A stretch of DNA of 15,063 nucleotides from Polyrhizophydium stewartii (Eukaryota; Chytridiomycota; Chytridiomycetes; Rhizophydiales), in assembly GCA_027604665.1 (NCBI GenBank), contig JADGIZ010000361.1:1-15063 (forward strand). Reading direction: 5' to 3'. The notes under the pieces are model-generated. The model was not told the DNA's origin. It searched no databases and saw only the letters and a list, made by a program, of their open reading frames with translations. This document shows positions 1 to 8,207 of the stretch, piece by piece. Both the position numbers and the translations under genes were made by a program. Positions within the stretch are counted from its first letter, which is position 1; each line of letters opens with the position of its first letter.

Positions 1-362
1 CTAAAACAAATTTTAAGGATTACTGACGTTCTATTACAACCTATATACTTATAAATTAACTCTCTTAGAATCTAATAAGGTAATACCCATACTAATAAAG
101 ATACCTACCTAAATACTAATAAAGAGCGTAGCCCAATACTAATATTAATAATACTACGACTACTAATAGCATCCTTTTATGGGATAAATCCCTAACTAGA
201 TAAAATATGAATTGCGAAGCACCAAGTAGAATACTATTAATTATAATGATATAAGATCCGACCCAGTTAATATTGGGCAGAATTCTCTTGATTTAATAAA
301 TGAATCCCTTATATTTAACACTTTAATTCCTAATATTACTCCCTAAATTAAATGCTAATCTT
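1..362. other. AT-rich spacer, no gene seen
   Basis: No open frame of useful length and no RNA gene is visible. The stretch is AT-rich with many CTA/TAG triplets. One copy of the dispersed mini-element ATTGCGAAGCA lies at 211-221. It resembles fungal mitochondrial intergenic DNA. Confidence 0.6.
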
Positions 363-442
363 TCTGGTTTAAGTGGGATATCTTTGGTTTAAGCGGAATA
401 TATTTAGTTTAAGCCCAGAACTTCTAATTTGAGCTCAGAATT
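363..442. repeat. 20-bp tandem repeat, four units
   Basis: Four units repeat with an exact 20-bp period, starting at 363, 383, 403 and 423. The core GGTTTAAG stands at 366 and 386, then degrades to AGTTTAAG at 406 and AATTTGAG at 426. The first two units end in GGGATATC or GGAATATA and the last two in CCAGAACT or TCAGAATT, so the units have diverged in pairs. The array abuts the GC cluster at 462. There is no evidence of function; slippage or a recombination-prone site is the simplest reading. Confidence 0.85.
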
Positions 443-461
443 GACGGATTTGGAAGGGTTT

Positions 462-506
462 GGTCCCCCCAAGGGGGGACTCGTCTTGACCCGAGGTCCA
501 GTCGGA
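462..506. repeat. GC cluster, family A copy 1
   Basis: A perfect hairpin GTCCCCCC-AA-GGGGGGAC (463-480) is followed by ACTCG, a short spacer and CCCGAGGTCCAGTCGGA. The same arrangement recurs at 9109-9150 with a shortened C/G run and a few substitutions, so this is a dispersed repeat. Length polymorphism in the C/G run is typical of hairpin clusters in fungal mitochondrial DNA. The downstream AAATCCGGG tail is not shared. Confidence 0.8.
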
Positions 507-1927
507 CACGCAAATCCGGGAATCAATTTAGTAATCAGAGAATAGACAATTAGTATTACTTTATTACCCCCTTATTAAATCTTCACTATTTTTATAATCT
601 ACGATTCTATATAAATACTCCTTACTTATTACTCTAGTAATTCATTAGAACTGAACCTATATTAATACTATTACATTATTATATACCTAGTACTATCTAA
701 AATAATCTTAGACTCTAAATATTTATTCCTACTTTATAGTATTATATTACATTGATTATACTTCTACTTACTATCCTATATTTCACTGTATTCTAAACTA
801 TTAGTATTAGATAGCAATACTGTATTCTGTCCATATCTATTAACTATATCTTATTCCACAACTTCATTTAGTTATATACTATAGATGGTGCATTACTAAA
901 GCATTTAATAAGAATATTTAGAAAATGAAAAGTATTACGATCTATCAGGGGTGGAGGTAGTCAAATTCAGTATTATACATCTCCAGGATCCGGAGGTTCA
1001 TGGGATCAAATCCGTCTATATCTAAAATATCGCCCCCTATGTTTAAATAGAAATGCATAAAAGAGGTTAATTAGATAGTTGCGGAGCATCGAGCCAAACA
1101 TATGGTTTAGATTAAATGAAGAGGGATTAGCACTAGATACTCTAAATAATGGATAAGATCCCAAAGGGGGGTAACTTCTAATATTAAACCTAATAATAAC
1201 CATGGTATTAGACTAGTTAAACTATAGACTTATAGAGGATAATAATTTATATTCGATTTATATATTAAACTCAACCCTTTCTACTGAATAACTATAAGGT
1301 TACTATTATGTGTTTATATCTTATTAATATGTAGACCTAGATAATATGATTTAGAACTAAAGAGATCTACACAATATACTAAAATAATCTAGATAAAACG
1401 ATATTAAAAGGGGTGTCGTATCAACGAACAAATACTTTATAAGCTCTTCTCGAGCAGAAGTAACATATTTAAATTATACATAATAATTACAACCATCGTA
1501 AAATAAAGCAAGCGAGATGATATGGAGAGAGAGTCTAATATACAGTGAGTAGAGCCGATACTATTTGAAATGTAAACCACTGTTATAAATCTGAGTAGTA
1601 ATTAGAATTGCGGAGTCTGTGTATATTTCAAGTGGATTTTCTAAATAATATAACTAAGTATATAAATAGTTTATAACTAAAATAAGTAATTGGCATTGGG
1701 TACCACCGCCATCTATAGTAAGCTATGTATATAGCTGGTGATAACAGATTTGAATAGAGGATAGTTACCTTACTGATATTTACTTACTATTTATCTAGCT
1801 GTCTGTGGGTGCAATTTAATAAAGATAGTCATAGTTTATTGACAGTACTTAGAAGGACCTCTATAATAGAGATATTAATTATTTAGATCATACCGAAGGC
1901 CGGTCATAATATTATAGTTAATGGTGA
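507..1927. other. AT-rich spacer, no gene seen
   Basis: About 1.4 kb with no recognisable gene. Short GC islands lie near 943-1000 (including GGGGTGGAGGT and CTCCAGGATCCGGAGG), at 1152-1172 (CCCAAAGGGGGG) and at 1891-1906 (CCGAAGGCCGG, family B). Mini-elements of the TTGCGGAGCATCG type occur at 1079-1091 and, degraded, at 1607-1616. A 65-codon minus-strand frame at 1006-1203 has no family resemblance and is probably fortuitous. Confidence 0.5.
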
Positions 1928-2290
1928 AATAGCTCAAGTAGGTTCTATTTTAATATAATAAGTAGACAAACCTTAACTGTTAGCATTATAATCAGATATC
2001 TCGACTGGTCTTACTTTGTAATAGTTAGTATCGATGGCTTTGCCAATCTTTATTACTCGTATTATCCTATTTCTAGACTATTTATCAATCTACCTGTTTT
2101 GTATATTATATTTCATCCGACTGTACATCGTCCCTCTTATTATAATAAGTTTGACAAATATTATCAATATAGTCTGCTAATCTATCCTCTTTATAAAAAC
2201 TATATCTCCTCTCCTTATATTAGTTGTAGTACCCCCTTCTATCGCTATATTAATAGAGTACTATTCTTTATTCTAAGTCTAATATCTTGA
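1928..2290 (+). CDS. unrecognised open frame, probably fortuitous
   Basis: The frame is open for 120 codons between a TGA at 1925 and a TAA-type end near 2290, with no internal TAG. It has no ATG near its 5' end; a TTG at 2099 or ATA codons near 1955-1960 would have to initiate. The product would be rich in Tyr, Ile, Leu and Ser with hydrophobic stretches. That is also what pyrimidine-rich AT spacer yields when translated. I recognise no respiratory-chain, ribosomal or endonuclease motif. It is listed only because it is one of the longest frames without any stop reassignment. Confidence 0.1.
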   Translation, partial: NSSSRFYFNIISRQTLTVSIIIRYLDWSYFVIVSIDGFANLYYSYYPISRLFINLPVLYIIFHPTVHRPSYYNKFDKYYQYSLLIYPLYKNYISSPYISCSTPFYRYINRVLFFILSLIS

Positions 2291-2493
2291 AGTAAGTTTC
2301 CAACGAAGTTGTCCACTTTCAGTGAATAATCTATACTAGTCATATTGGCCGAAGGCGCATCGGACGGATCCTCTGATTAATTATCTAATTACCTACTTAT
2401 TTATATATTAAAGGGTATTGCTGATTTAAGTCCTTTAGATGATTTCCCTCTTTATATAGTTATTTATAAGAGTTAGTTTATTTAAGGATTTGT

Positions 2494-2517
2494 GTGGTGG
2501 AGGTGAGTGGTGGAGGT
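2494..2517. repeat. 11-bp direct repeat GTGGTGGAGGT x2
   Basis: The 11-mer at 2494-2504 recurs after GA at 2507-2517. A related GGGGTGGAGGT lies near 950. The block runs into a GGTACC palindrome and a GC cluster with ACCAGGGTCCCCTCGG. Confidence 0.7.
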
Positions 2518-2924
2518 ACCTACACCACTAACACCCCTGAACCAGGGTCCCCTCGGAACTCTATCTTCTATAGTTAAACTCTTATAATTATCTAGCTTAC
2601 TTGGTGTCTTATATCTAAGATTAATACTGTTAACTTAATTATATACTACATGTTTACTCTTATTATTTATTTTATAAAGGTTCTTAACGTATTTATTTGT
2701 TGACGGTGACGACTCCCAACGGAAGTCATTGTCCCCTAGATACTATGAAGATACATGTCCCTTCAGGCTGGGATGGTATGTAGATAGATTAAGAGAGTAG
2801 TTATCTATAATTTAGATACCTGGAGATAGCAATGAAGATATATCTTAGTACTTAAATGGGTAGTGTAGATTGCGAAGTACCGCAAGGGAGTTAATCTAAT
2901 AAAATGGAGATAACCACGGGTTAG

Positions 2925-3130
2925 TGTAGTTATTAGTGAATATTGTTATTAATGTAGTTACTAGTGATTAGTGTAGGTATTAGTAATTAATGGATAGAAG
3001 TTAGTGTAGTTAGCAGTGTCCCAAAGGGACGCAATGTAGTTAAGAGTGATGGATGTAGATATTGAATAGTATTGTTATTAATGTAGTTAACATCCTTAGT
3101 AATTAATATTATAGTGATAAATGGTTGAGT
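2925..3130. repeat. degenerate TTAGTGTAGTTA-like repeat block
   Basis: Many variants of TTAGTGTAGTTA, ATGTAGTTA and TTAGTAATTAATG follow one another. Within it, the 20-mer TATTGTTATTAATGTAGTTA is perfectly duplicated at 2941-2960 and 3070-3089. A small GC hairpin GTCCCAAAGGGAC interrupts it near 3018-3030. A block near 9181-9480 built from CTAACTAACTAAT-like words resembles its reverse complement. Confidence 0.65.
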
Positions 3131-3144
3131 TATTGAATAGTGTT

Positions 3145-3190
3145 CCGAGGGGGCTCTGTCCCCGAGGATTTATTAAGGCCCCTACGGGGC
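3145..3190. repeat. paired GC hairpins
   Basis: Two small hairpins sit side by side: GGGG/CCCC around CTCTGT (about 3148-3163), then GCCCC-TAC-GGGGC (3178-3190). They are separated by AT-rich sequence and belong to the general GC-cluster class of this DNA. A terminator role cannot be argued because no gene lies upstream. Confidence 0.6.
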
Positions 3191-3880
3191 GATAAGATGT
3201 ATTATTGTGAAATATAGATAAATGGTATTGTTAGATAAAATAAATAAATTTAAATAGGAATTCTATTGTCCTTACAGTCTTGAACTTCTCAATTCATTCT
3301 TGGGTATATAAACTAACTACATAACTGGATCACTCTAAATTACTATAATTGTTCTATTAAAATGACTCTAACTAATTTCATTGATTTATTAAATAAAAAT
3401 GCTACATGGTATAATGATACAAAATAAGTGTAGTAAATTCAAATAGTTAGTTACAGATTCCTTATCTTACTTGTCCTAATTACAGCCTTGAGCTGTTCTC
3501 TATAACTAATTCTTATGAATGAATTTGATGCTCCGCAACGATCTTTATTAATTTCTTTGTTATACTTTTTATGTCCCTTTAGTAGCGTAAGAGTGAGTAT
3601 TTACCCGAACTTACTATTGTAATCAATTAATTCTTTACGTAAGTTCACTAACGCTAGACTAACTCTATACATAACAAACTTGTAGTATTGGAATTTACTA
3701 AAGATTGTAATTGACTAATTATTATGTAGGTTCACTAACTAATTAGAACTTCTAATGACAGAATATGGAATGCTTCACGGAGTGATCCTATCGGGACATA
3801 TAATCTATTAGATATACTTCTAATATAGGCTATTGATGTGTAACACACCAATAATTTACTTTAGAATAATCTCCAGCTAC

Positions 3881-3920
3881 GACGCGTAGGCCTTCGGGCT
3901 AAGCGGCGCCCAGAGGTCCG
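3881..3920. repeat. GC cluster with TTCG-capped stem
   Basis: The segment contains TAGGCCTTCGGGCTA, a stem capped by a TTCG-type loop, followed by GCGGCGCCCAGAGGTCC. The latter resembles the CCTCTGGGCC segment at about 7010-7018 in inverted orientation. There is no coding potential. Confidence 0.55.
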
Positions 3921-3978
3921 CTGAATATCTAAGTATATAAGTATCTAGAATAGACTGACTAAGAGAATTTCAGAGACA

Positions 3979-3997
3979 ATCCGTCCGAAGGCCGGCT
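3979..3997. repeat. GC cluster, family B (ATCCGTCCGAAGGCCGGC)
   Basis: ATCCGTCCGAAGGCCGGC is closely matched at 7561-7579 (ATCCGTCCGGAGGTCGACC), in inverted partial form at 2354-2370 (GCGCATCGGACGGATC) and by its GATCGGACGG half near 14231. Copies in both orientations, surrounded by unrelated AT DNA, indicate a dispersed element. Confidence 0.7.
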
Positions 3998-4287
3998 AAT
4001 ATAAAAAGTTACAGATGACAAGGAGCCAGTAATAACTAATCGATGAATCTTAGTAATATAATGAAAAAAATCAGTTGCATAATAGACTTTTAATAATAAG
4101 TAATATAGGTTAAGTAATTCAATTCTAGAGATAAGTCAGATGGACCTCCCCTCGGGACTTTAATCACTAATACTCTTTCTACTTATAATAGAAGACTAAG
4201 AAGTCTAGTGTAAAATACATTCAAAGAAGATATGGGGCAGTGATAGCAACCCGAGGGAGAGATTCTTTTAGATACGGAGGCCGAAAT

Positions 4288-4365
4288 TGGGGATGGTTGG
4301 ACTCGAACCAACATTGCTTACGCACAGATTTACAGTCTGCTGTCTCACCATTAGACTACATCCTA
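4288..4365 (-). tRNA. trnY: tRNA-Tyr (GUA), mitochondrial type with long variable arm
   Basis: Reading the minus strand from 4365: acceptor 5' strand TAGGATG, TA at positions 8-9, D-stem GTCT/AGAC with loop AATGGTG, anticodon stem GCAGA/TCTGT around loop CTGTAAA (anticodon GTA, U33 present), 11-nt variable arm containing TGC-GTAA-GCA, T-arm GTTGG-TTCGAGT-CCAAC, acceptor 3' strand CATCCCC and discriminator A at 4288. CCA is not encoded. The length is 78 nt. The extended variable arm is the class II form that bacterial and many mitochondrial tRNA-Tyr keep. Acceptor pairs 3-7 are Watson-Crick, but positions 1 and 2 (T and A) face C and C. Mismatches limited to the 5' end suggest 5' editing to G rather than decay, as in Spizellomyces. 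The gene is divergent from tRNA-Gln, 355 bp away. Confidence 0.9.
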
Positions 4366-4720
4366 TCCCTGGTTTACATTTAGAGGTATCGTACCGTATA
4401 ATTGTGGAAGAGTGAGGGGTTTACCCGAACGACCACATATAAAATAGAATAGAATTGCGTATCATCACTCTAAATTCACTATCTATAGTTGAGTTTTCCC
4501 CGAGTTACCTCTTGGTGAATCCAGATCGAAGATCTTCAGCTTAACGCTGGAGACCTTTGACTCTTTATCTTAACTACCTGTCAACCCTCCCAATTTCATG
4601 TAAACCCTCTTGACTTTAAGGAAGAGTATCTATCCCAGCCAAAGGCTTTATTTTAGATTGCAGATAGTGCCTGATTCTTGACTTTATGTGTAACAATACT
4701 CCAGTTATTAACTAAGACCG
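4366..4720. other. spacer between the two tRNA genes
   Basis: This gap separates the 5' ends of the divergently oriented tRNAs, so any promoters for both should lie here. I see no motif I can name as a promoter. The stretch contains the structured segment at 4502-4563, and otherwise mixed AT-rich DNA. Confidence 0.5.
4502..4563 (+). ncRNA. tRNA-sized multi-hairpin element, identity unknown
   Basis: Terminal segments GAGTTA (4502-4507) and TGACTC (4558-4563) can pair over 6 bp with one G-U. Inside lie a perfect hairpin AGATC-GAA-GATCT (4523-4535) and CAGC-TTAAC-GCTG (4537-4549), plus a weaker CTTGG/TCCAG arm. The total of 62 nt is close to a tRNA. Read with a 7-base loop CTTAACG, the second hairpin would present UAA with U33. 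There is no T-loop (TTCRA) and no plausible D-arm, so it does not qualify as a tRNA. It could be a tRNA remnant, a small RNA or chance structure. Confidence 0.2.
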
Positions 4721-4794
4721 AAGGGTGTAGCCAAATCGGTAACGGCACTTGGTTTTGGACCAAGCATGTGTAGGTTCGAGTCCTACCACCCCTG
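4721..4794 (+). tRNA. trnQ: tRNA-Gln (UUG)
   Basis: Acceptor 5' strand AAGGGTG, TA at 8-9, D-arm GCC/GGC with the A13 x C22 non-pair common in tRNA-Gln, anticodon stem CTTGG/CCAAG around TTTTGGA (anticodon TTG), variable CATGT, T-arm GTAGG-TTCGAGT-CCTAC, acceptor 3' strand CACCCCT and discriminator G at 4794. CCA follows directly at 4795-4797. It may be coincidental, as tRNA-Tyr lacks it. Acceptor pairs 3-7 are Watson-Crick, position 1 is A-U, and position 2 is A opposite C. This is the same 5'-terminal defect class as tRNA-Tyr and is consistent with A-to-G replacement by 5' editing. Flanking DNA is AT-rich and not coding. Confidence 0.93.
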
Positions 4795-4797
4795 CCA

Positions 4798-5829
4798 TTC
4801 AATTTTATTCGGGTATAAATCAGAAGCCTCCTATGTGGAGGTGTTCATTATTCACTAATAAATTGTTGTTTATTATGGCTCACTGGGTTATTCTAATTAT
4901 TTATTCTAGTTATTATTTTAGATTGATGCGGAGCCATTTATTATTACGAGTGATTTATGACTACTCTTCCTCTTATATTTATAATTATATGATCTAATTA
5001 TATTGCTAGTTGTATTATATTAACTGTCTATTAGAGATTCTATTGCTATTATAATTGGTTATCTTACTATATCTTAACCCAGTGGGTTTAAGTAATTTAT
5101 TCCTTTTAGTCATTGGTATATTTATATCAATTTGTTACCTATATTCATTCATTTTAATTATTCCCGATGCTTCGCAACTTACTATATTTATAATTAAAGG
5201 TTTAATTCTTAATACTATTTATCCTGTCCTATTATAAATAGAATTTATTCTAATTAAAATTTATACATCTAATTTATTAGTGTCAATAATTGTAGTATTG
5301 GTCTCGATGCTTCGCAATTATCAGTTCTGATTAAATTATTATATTATTTACATATTACTCATAGATTGTTATTATTACATTGCTTCGCATCGATTTAAGT
5401 ATCCAAATATTAGTCTCAGGGTTTATTTAACTTATTTATTTACTCCTTTAACTTTAACCATTTTAGTTTACATATTTCAGTCTTTACTCATTCGGATTTG
5501 GGCTTTATTGTTAACATTTGTCTTATATTACTCTCTATTATGAGTATTAAATATTAATATCATTTAATTACTTACATTATTCTTCCTATTATGCTATTGA
5601 TTTAATCTGTGATATTCGAACATATTGCCTAAGGTTCAATTAATACTACATTCCCCCTATATTGTATTACAATTTAATACTTACCTTATTTTAATCATTA
5701 AATAGTTTAATGTTGAGTTCTATTACTTGTGTTAAGTAAATCAGTTCTTACATATTCTATTAAATGAATCTCTTATATTTAATGCTATTTATATAATCCT
5801 TCTTTTCATATGTCACAATATGAAAAACT
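4798..5829. other. AT-rich spacer with GCTTCGC mini-elements, no gene seen
   Basis: The stretch is T-rich on the plus strand and offers only short frames. One is a 40-codon ATG frame at 4876-4998; another is a 60-codon TTG-initiated frame at 5055-5237 with a hydrophobic product. Both end at TAA, so reading TAG as leucine does not lengthen them. The 5055 frame runs through a mini-element (5165-5177), which argues against it being conserved. A small hairpin CCTCC-TATGT-GGAGG lies at 4827-4841, just after tRNA-Gln. Confidence 0.45.
5165..5394. repeat. three copies of the GCTTCGC mini-element, both orientations
   Basis: CGATGCTTCGCAA at 5165-5177 and at 5305-5317, and ATTGCTTCGCATCGAT at 5379-5394 (reverse-type copy). 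Further copies or variants: 211-221, 1079-1091, 3527-3540 (GATGCTCCGCAACG), 7785-7800 (ATTGCAACGCATCGAT), 8868-8880 and 8898-8909 (CAAGC-TTC-GCTTG). The core TGC-TTC-GCA can fold into a tiny hairpin. Copies in both orientations in otherwise unrelated DNA point to a minimal mobile or convertible cluster. Confidence 0.75.
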
Positions 5830-7129
5830 CTAACAATAATTTAAAAAAGTAATAATAGAGTATAAGTAATAAGTACTAGTAAGTATTAAAGATATAGATA
5901 AAGAAAGATTCTAAACTATAAGAACTACATGATTAAGTATAACAATAGAATAAAGAGTATACTACAACAATCCAGAGGTCAAGATATATATAATGATTAC
6001 TGAATAGATAACCAATAACATAGAACTACTAGATAATAACTAGAAACTAATATAGTAACCATAAAGTAGAAATAGGTAATAGATGTAGTAAATAACATAT
6101 AACAACGACATAATAAGTAATACAGATAGTAAAAAATAACATACAACAATACTTAAACTCTAGATAAAATAGTAGAACATAATCCCGGAGGGGCGAGATA
6201 TATAAAATACAATAGTAGATATAACAAGAAGATACTGAATACAAGTAATATTAAGATACAATATTGTAAACCAATGAATATAATAATATATAGAGTAGAT
6301 ATTGGCGTTCCAGAGGAGCCATCGATATAGAGTTAACTAATTACTAAACATATAACTACTGACTAACACTATAATACCGGAGAGAGTAATTGATAATAGA
6401 TAGTACATAATGACAAAGTAGAACTAATCTATAAGTATAATAAACAAGGACAGATATAATATATACAACTAATAGTAAGAATAAACCAATTAAATAAATA
6501 CTATAACTACAAATGAGCTACGCCCAATACAAAATGTACAATATAAGCCGATAGGCTACGCCGAGTATAGAATAACTAATACCACAACTAAAGATATAGT
6601 AAAGGAGAGGATAAAGATAGAGAATACTATATATAACCGCAGGGGTAATACTAAATAACTAATAAGAAGTAATGAATAATGGGCAAAGCCCCCAACTAAA
6701 TATTAATGTATGCTAGATAACAAATTCAAGATAAATAACAAAATAGGTCCTAGACCCTAATAAACAATACTATAGTAACGACAAATACTAATAAAGTAAA
6801 GTAGATATAATAAACTAAAAGTATATAATATAATTTAAACAATATGGAGAACTACTGACTCTATAACATAGGGCCATAGGGCCATAGATAAAGTGACTAA
6901 TGAATAAGTAAAGTATACAAGATAATAAAAGACTTATATGGATATACAATAATAATATAGATATAGTAATGGATAAAGTAATAATATAATAAATATTGCT
7001 CCTACGGACCTCTGGGCCGGAGGGGCCCCCCGAAGGGGGACCCGCATCGATATACTTTTATAATTAATAACATAATAGAATTTATACTAATTTACTATAC
7101 TTTATTGCTGTGCTTCGATTTTTATAGTT
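5830..7129 (-). other. purine-rich (plus strand) block; minus frames open only if UAG is sense
   Basis: From about 5830 the plus strand becomes strongly A- and G-rich and the triplets TTA and TCA (minus-strand TAA and TGA) become scarce. With TAG read as Leu, one minus frame is open from 7057 down to 6344 (about 238 codons, passing in frame through the GC cluster at 6997-7048), and again from 6248 to 5936. The predicted product is low in complexity (Tyr, Ile, Leu, Ser, Phe) with no motif I recognise, and neither frame has a convincing start. I regard this as compositional skew first and a decayed or divergent gene second. Confidence 0.3.
6997..7048. repeat. GC cluster
   Basis: This GC-rich island in AT DNA contains CCTCTGGGCCGGAGGGG followed by CCCCCCGAAGGGGG, a GAA-capped stem, and GACCCGCATCGAT. 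It shares the C-run/G-run/ACTCG-like plan with family A (462 and 9109) and ends in a mini-element-like GCATCGAT. Confidence 0.7.
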
Positions 7130-7684
7130 TTAGTACTAAAGAAATAGATACACTGATACTAGTAAATAAACAATAATACTAATATACATAGAGAGCTACA
7201 CCCAATAATTAAATAACAATACGTAATAACAATATATAATTAAAGGTCTTAGACCGTACTAATAATACAAATAAGTAATGGATACTAAAGAATAGTACAA
7301 TATATTAATAATTAAACTAATGATAAGTATAGTATGGATGACCAACATAAAGAATACAATAATATAATTCATGTAATGACCGATAGTAATTAGAAATACG
7401 GCGTTGCCTATCAAGTAGATAAATAATGTATATACTACTAACAAATCTCTATCTGGAATAACGAATATAGATAACAAGTACTAGATAATAATGATATTAA
7501 AGTAGCTAAGATGTATAGAGTCTAGATGATATAACTAATGAACAAGTAAACAATAGATAAATCCGTCCGGAGGTCGACCAATAATAGTATAGAGATTAAA
7601 CAATACTAATGATACAATAATGGATATATTCTAATTTAGAATAAAGTAATTAGATTTTGAATAAGTAATACTCTACTAATACAT
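7130..7684 (-). CDS. hypothetical hydrophobic protein, open only with UAG = Leu
   Basis: ATG at 7684-7682 (minus strand) starts a frame of about 184 codons ending at TAA (7130-7132). It contains about eight TAG codons, including a TAG-TAG pair. Under the standard code the longest open piece is about 72 codons (7259-7477), beginning at a TTG. The middle is strongly hydrophobic, for example YTLFIYLIGNAVFLITIGHY, and would form several membrane spans. A GC-rich family-B repeat at 7561-7579 is translated in frame as GRPPDG, suggesting insertion. Between 7133 and 7735 all 13 minus-strand TAA/TGA triplets I counted fall in the other two frames. I recognise no known mitochondrial protein. Chance in skewed DNA remains the leading alternative. 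Confidence 0.15.
7561..7579. repeat. GC cluster, family B
   Basis: ATCCGTCCGGAGGTCGACC differs from the copy at 3979-3997 by only a few bases. It lies inside the UAG-dependent open frame. Confidence 0.65.
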
Positions 7685-7901
7685 ATATATAGCAAGATTA
7701 GTACTAGTGGATAACCTATAATAATGAACCACTACTTAATAATTGGCGTAGCCCTCAGAATAGAACTAGAAGTAATAGAAATGTATTGCAACGCATCGAT
7801 ATACAATAATAATTATCAGAATTCTACAATAACTAATACTTAATTCACGTAGTGACCCATATAACTGACTACTAACTAGAATATATAAAGTAATACACTA
7901 A

Positions 7902-8207
7902 TTGCGATCCGAAGGCCCTCCTCCGGACCTCGGGTACGGAGTCCCCTCGGGACGTAACGCAATTCTATTATTATCATTGTATAATAAAACCTTATACTAT
8001 TATCATTATAAACTTATACTATTATTATTATATATTAACTTATATTTTTACTACTATATTAAAGTAGTAATTCCACTATATAATTCTTATACCAATTATC
8101 TAATACTTATATCTTTATATATTCTATTTTCTTATACCTATATCTTAGAACTATTTATACCAGAATCTTTGTATACCATCAACTTGTATATACCTATTCT
8201 ATCTTGA
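7902..8207 (+). CDS. unrecognised 101-codon frame, probably fortuitous
   Basis: The frame starts at a TTG (7902), passes through the GC cluster at 7905-7953, then runs through pyrimidine-rich DNA to TGA at 8205. There is no internal TAG. The product after the cluster is almost entirely Leu, Tyr and Ile. If TGA were read as Trp (the common fungal mitochondrial code), it would continue to TAA at 8379. The low-complexity composition, the lack of ATG and the origin of its N-terminus in a repeat argue against a real gene. Confidence 0.1.
   Translation: MRSEGPPPDLGYGVPSGRNAILLLSLYNKTLYYYHYKLILLLLYINLYFYYYIKVVIPLYNSYTNYLILISLYILFSYTYILELFIPESLYTINLYIPILS
7905..7953. repeat. GC cluster with GTCCC-CTC-GGGAC hairpin
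   Basis: The cluster reads CCGAAGGCCCTCCTCCGGACC (7909 onward in part), then CTCGGGTACGGA and a perfect hairpin at 7941-7953. It sits exactly where the strand composition flips from purine-rich to pyrimidine-rich on the plus strand. Confidence 0.65.

Larger units (their letters stand above)
2291..4287. other. AT-rich spacer with repeats and GC clusters, no gene seen
   Basis: About 2 kb without a supportable gene. It holds two tandem copies of GTGGTGGAGGT (2494-2517), a block of degenerate TA-rich repeats (about 2925-3130), hairpins at 3145-3190, GC clusters at 3881-3920 and 3979-3997, and an inverted family-B fragment at 2347-2370 (GGCCGAAGGCGCATCGGACG). Confidence 0.5.

Noticed and set aside
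6047..6244. 65-codon minus-strand frame
   Set aside because: It begins at a TTG, is low in complexity and is bounded upstream by TAA. Reading TAG as Leu extends it only to about 104 codons without giving a recognisable protein.
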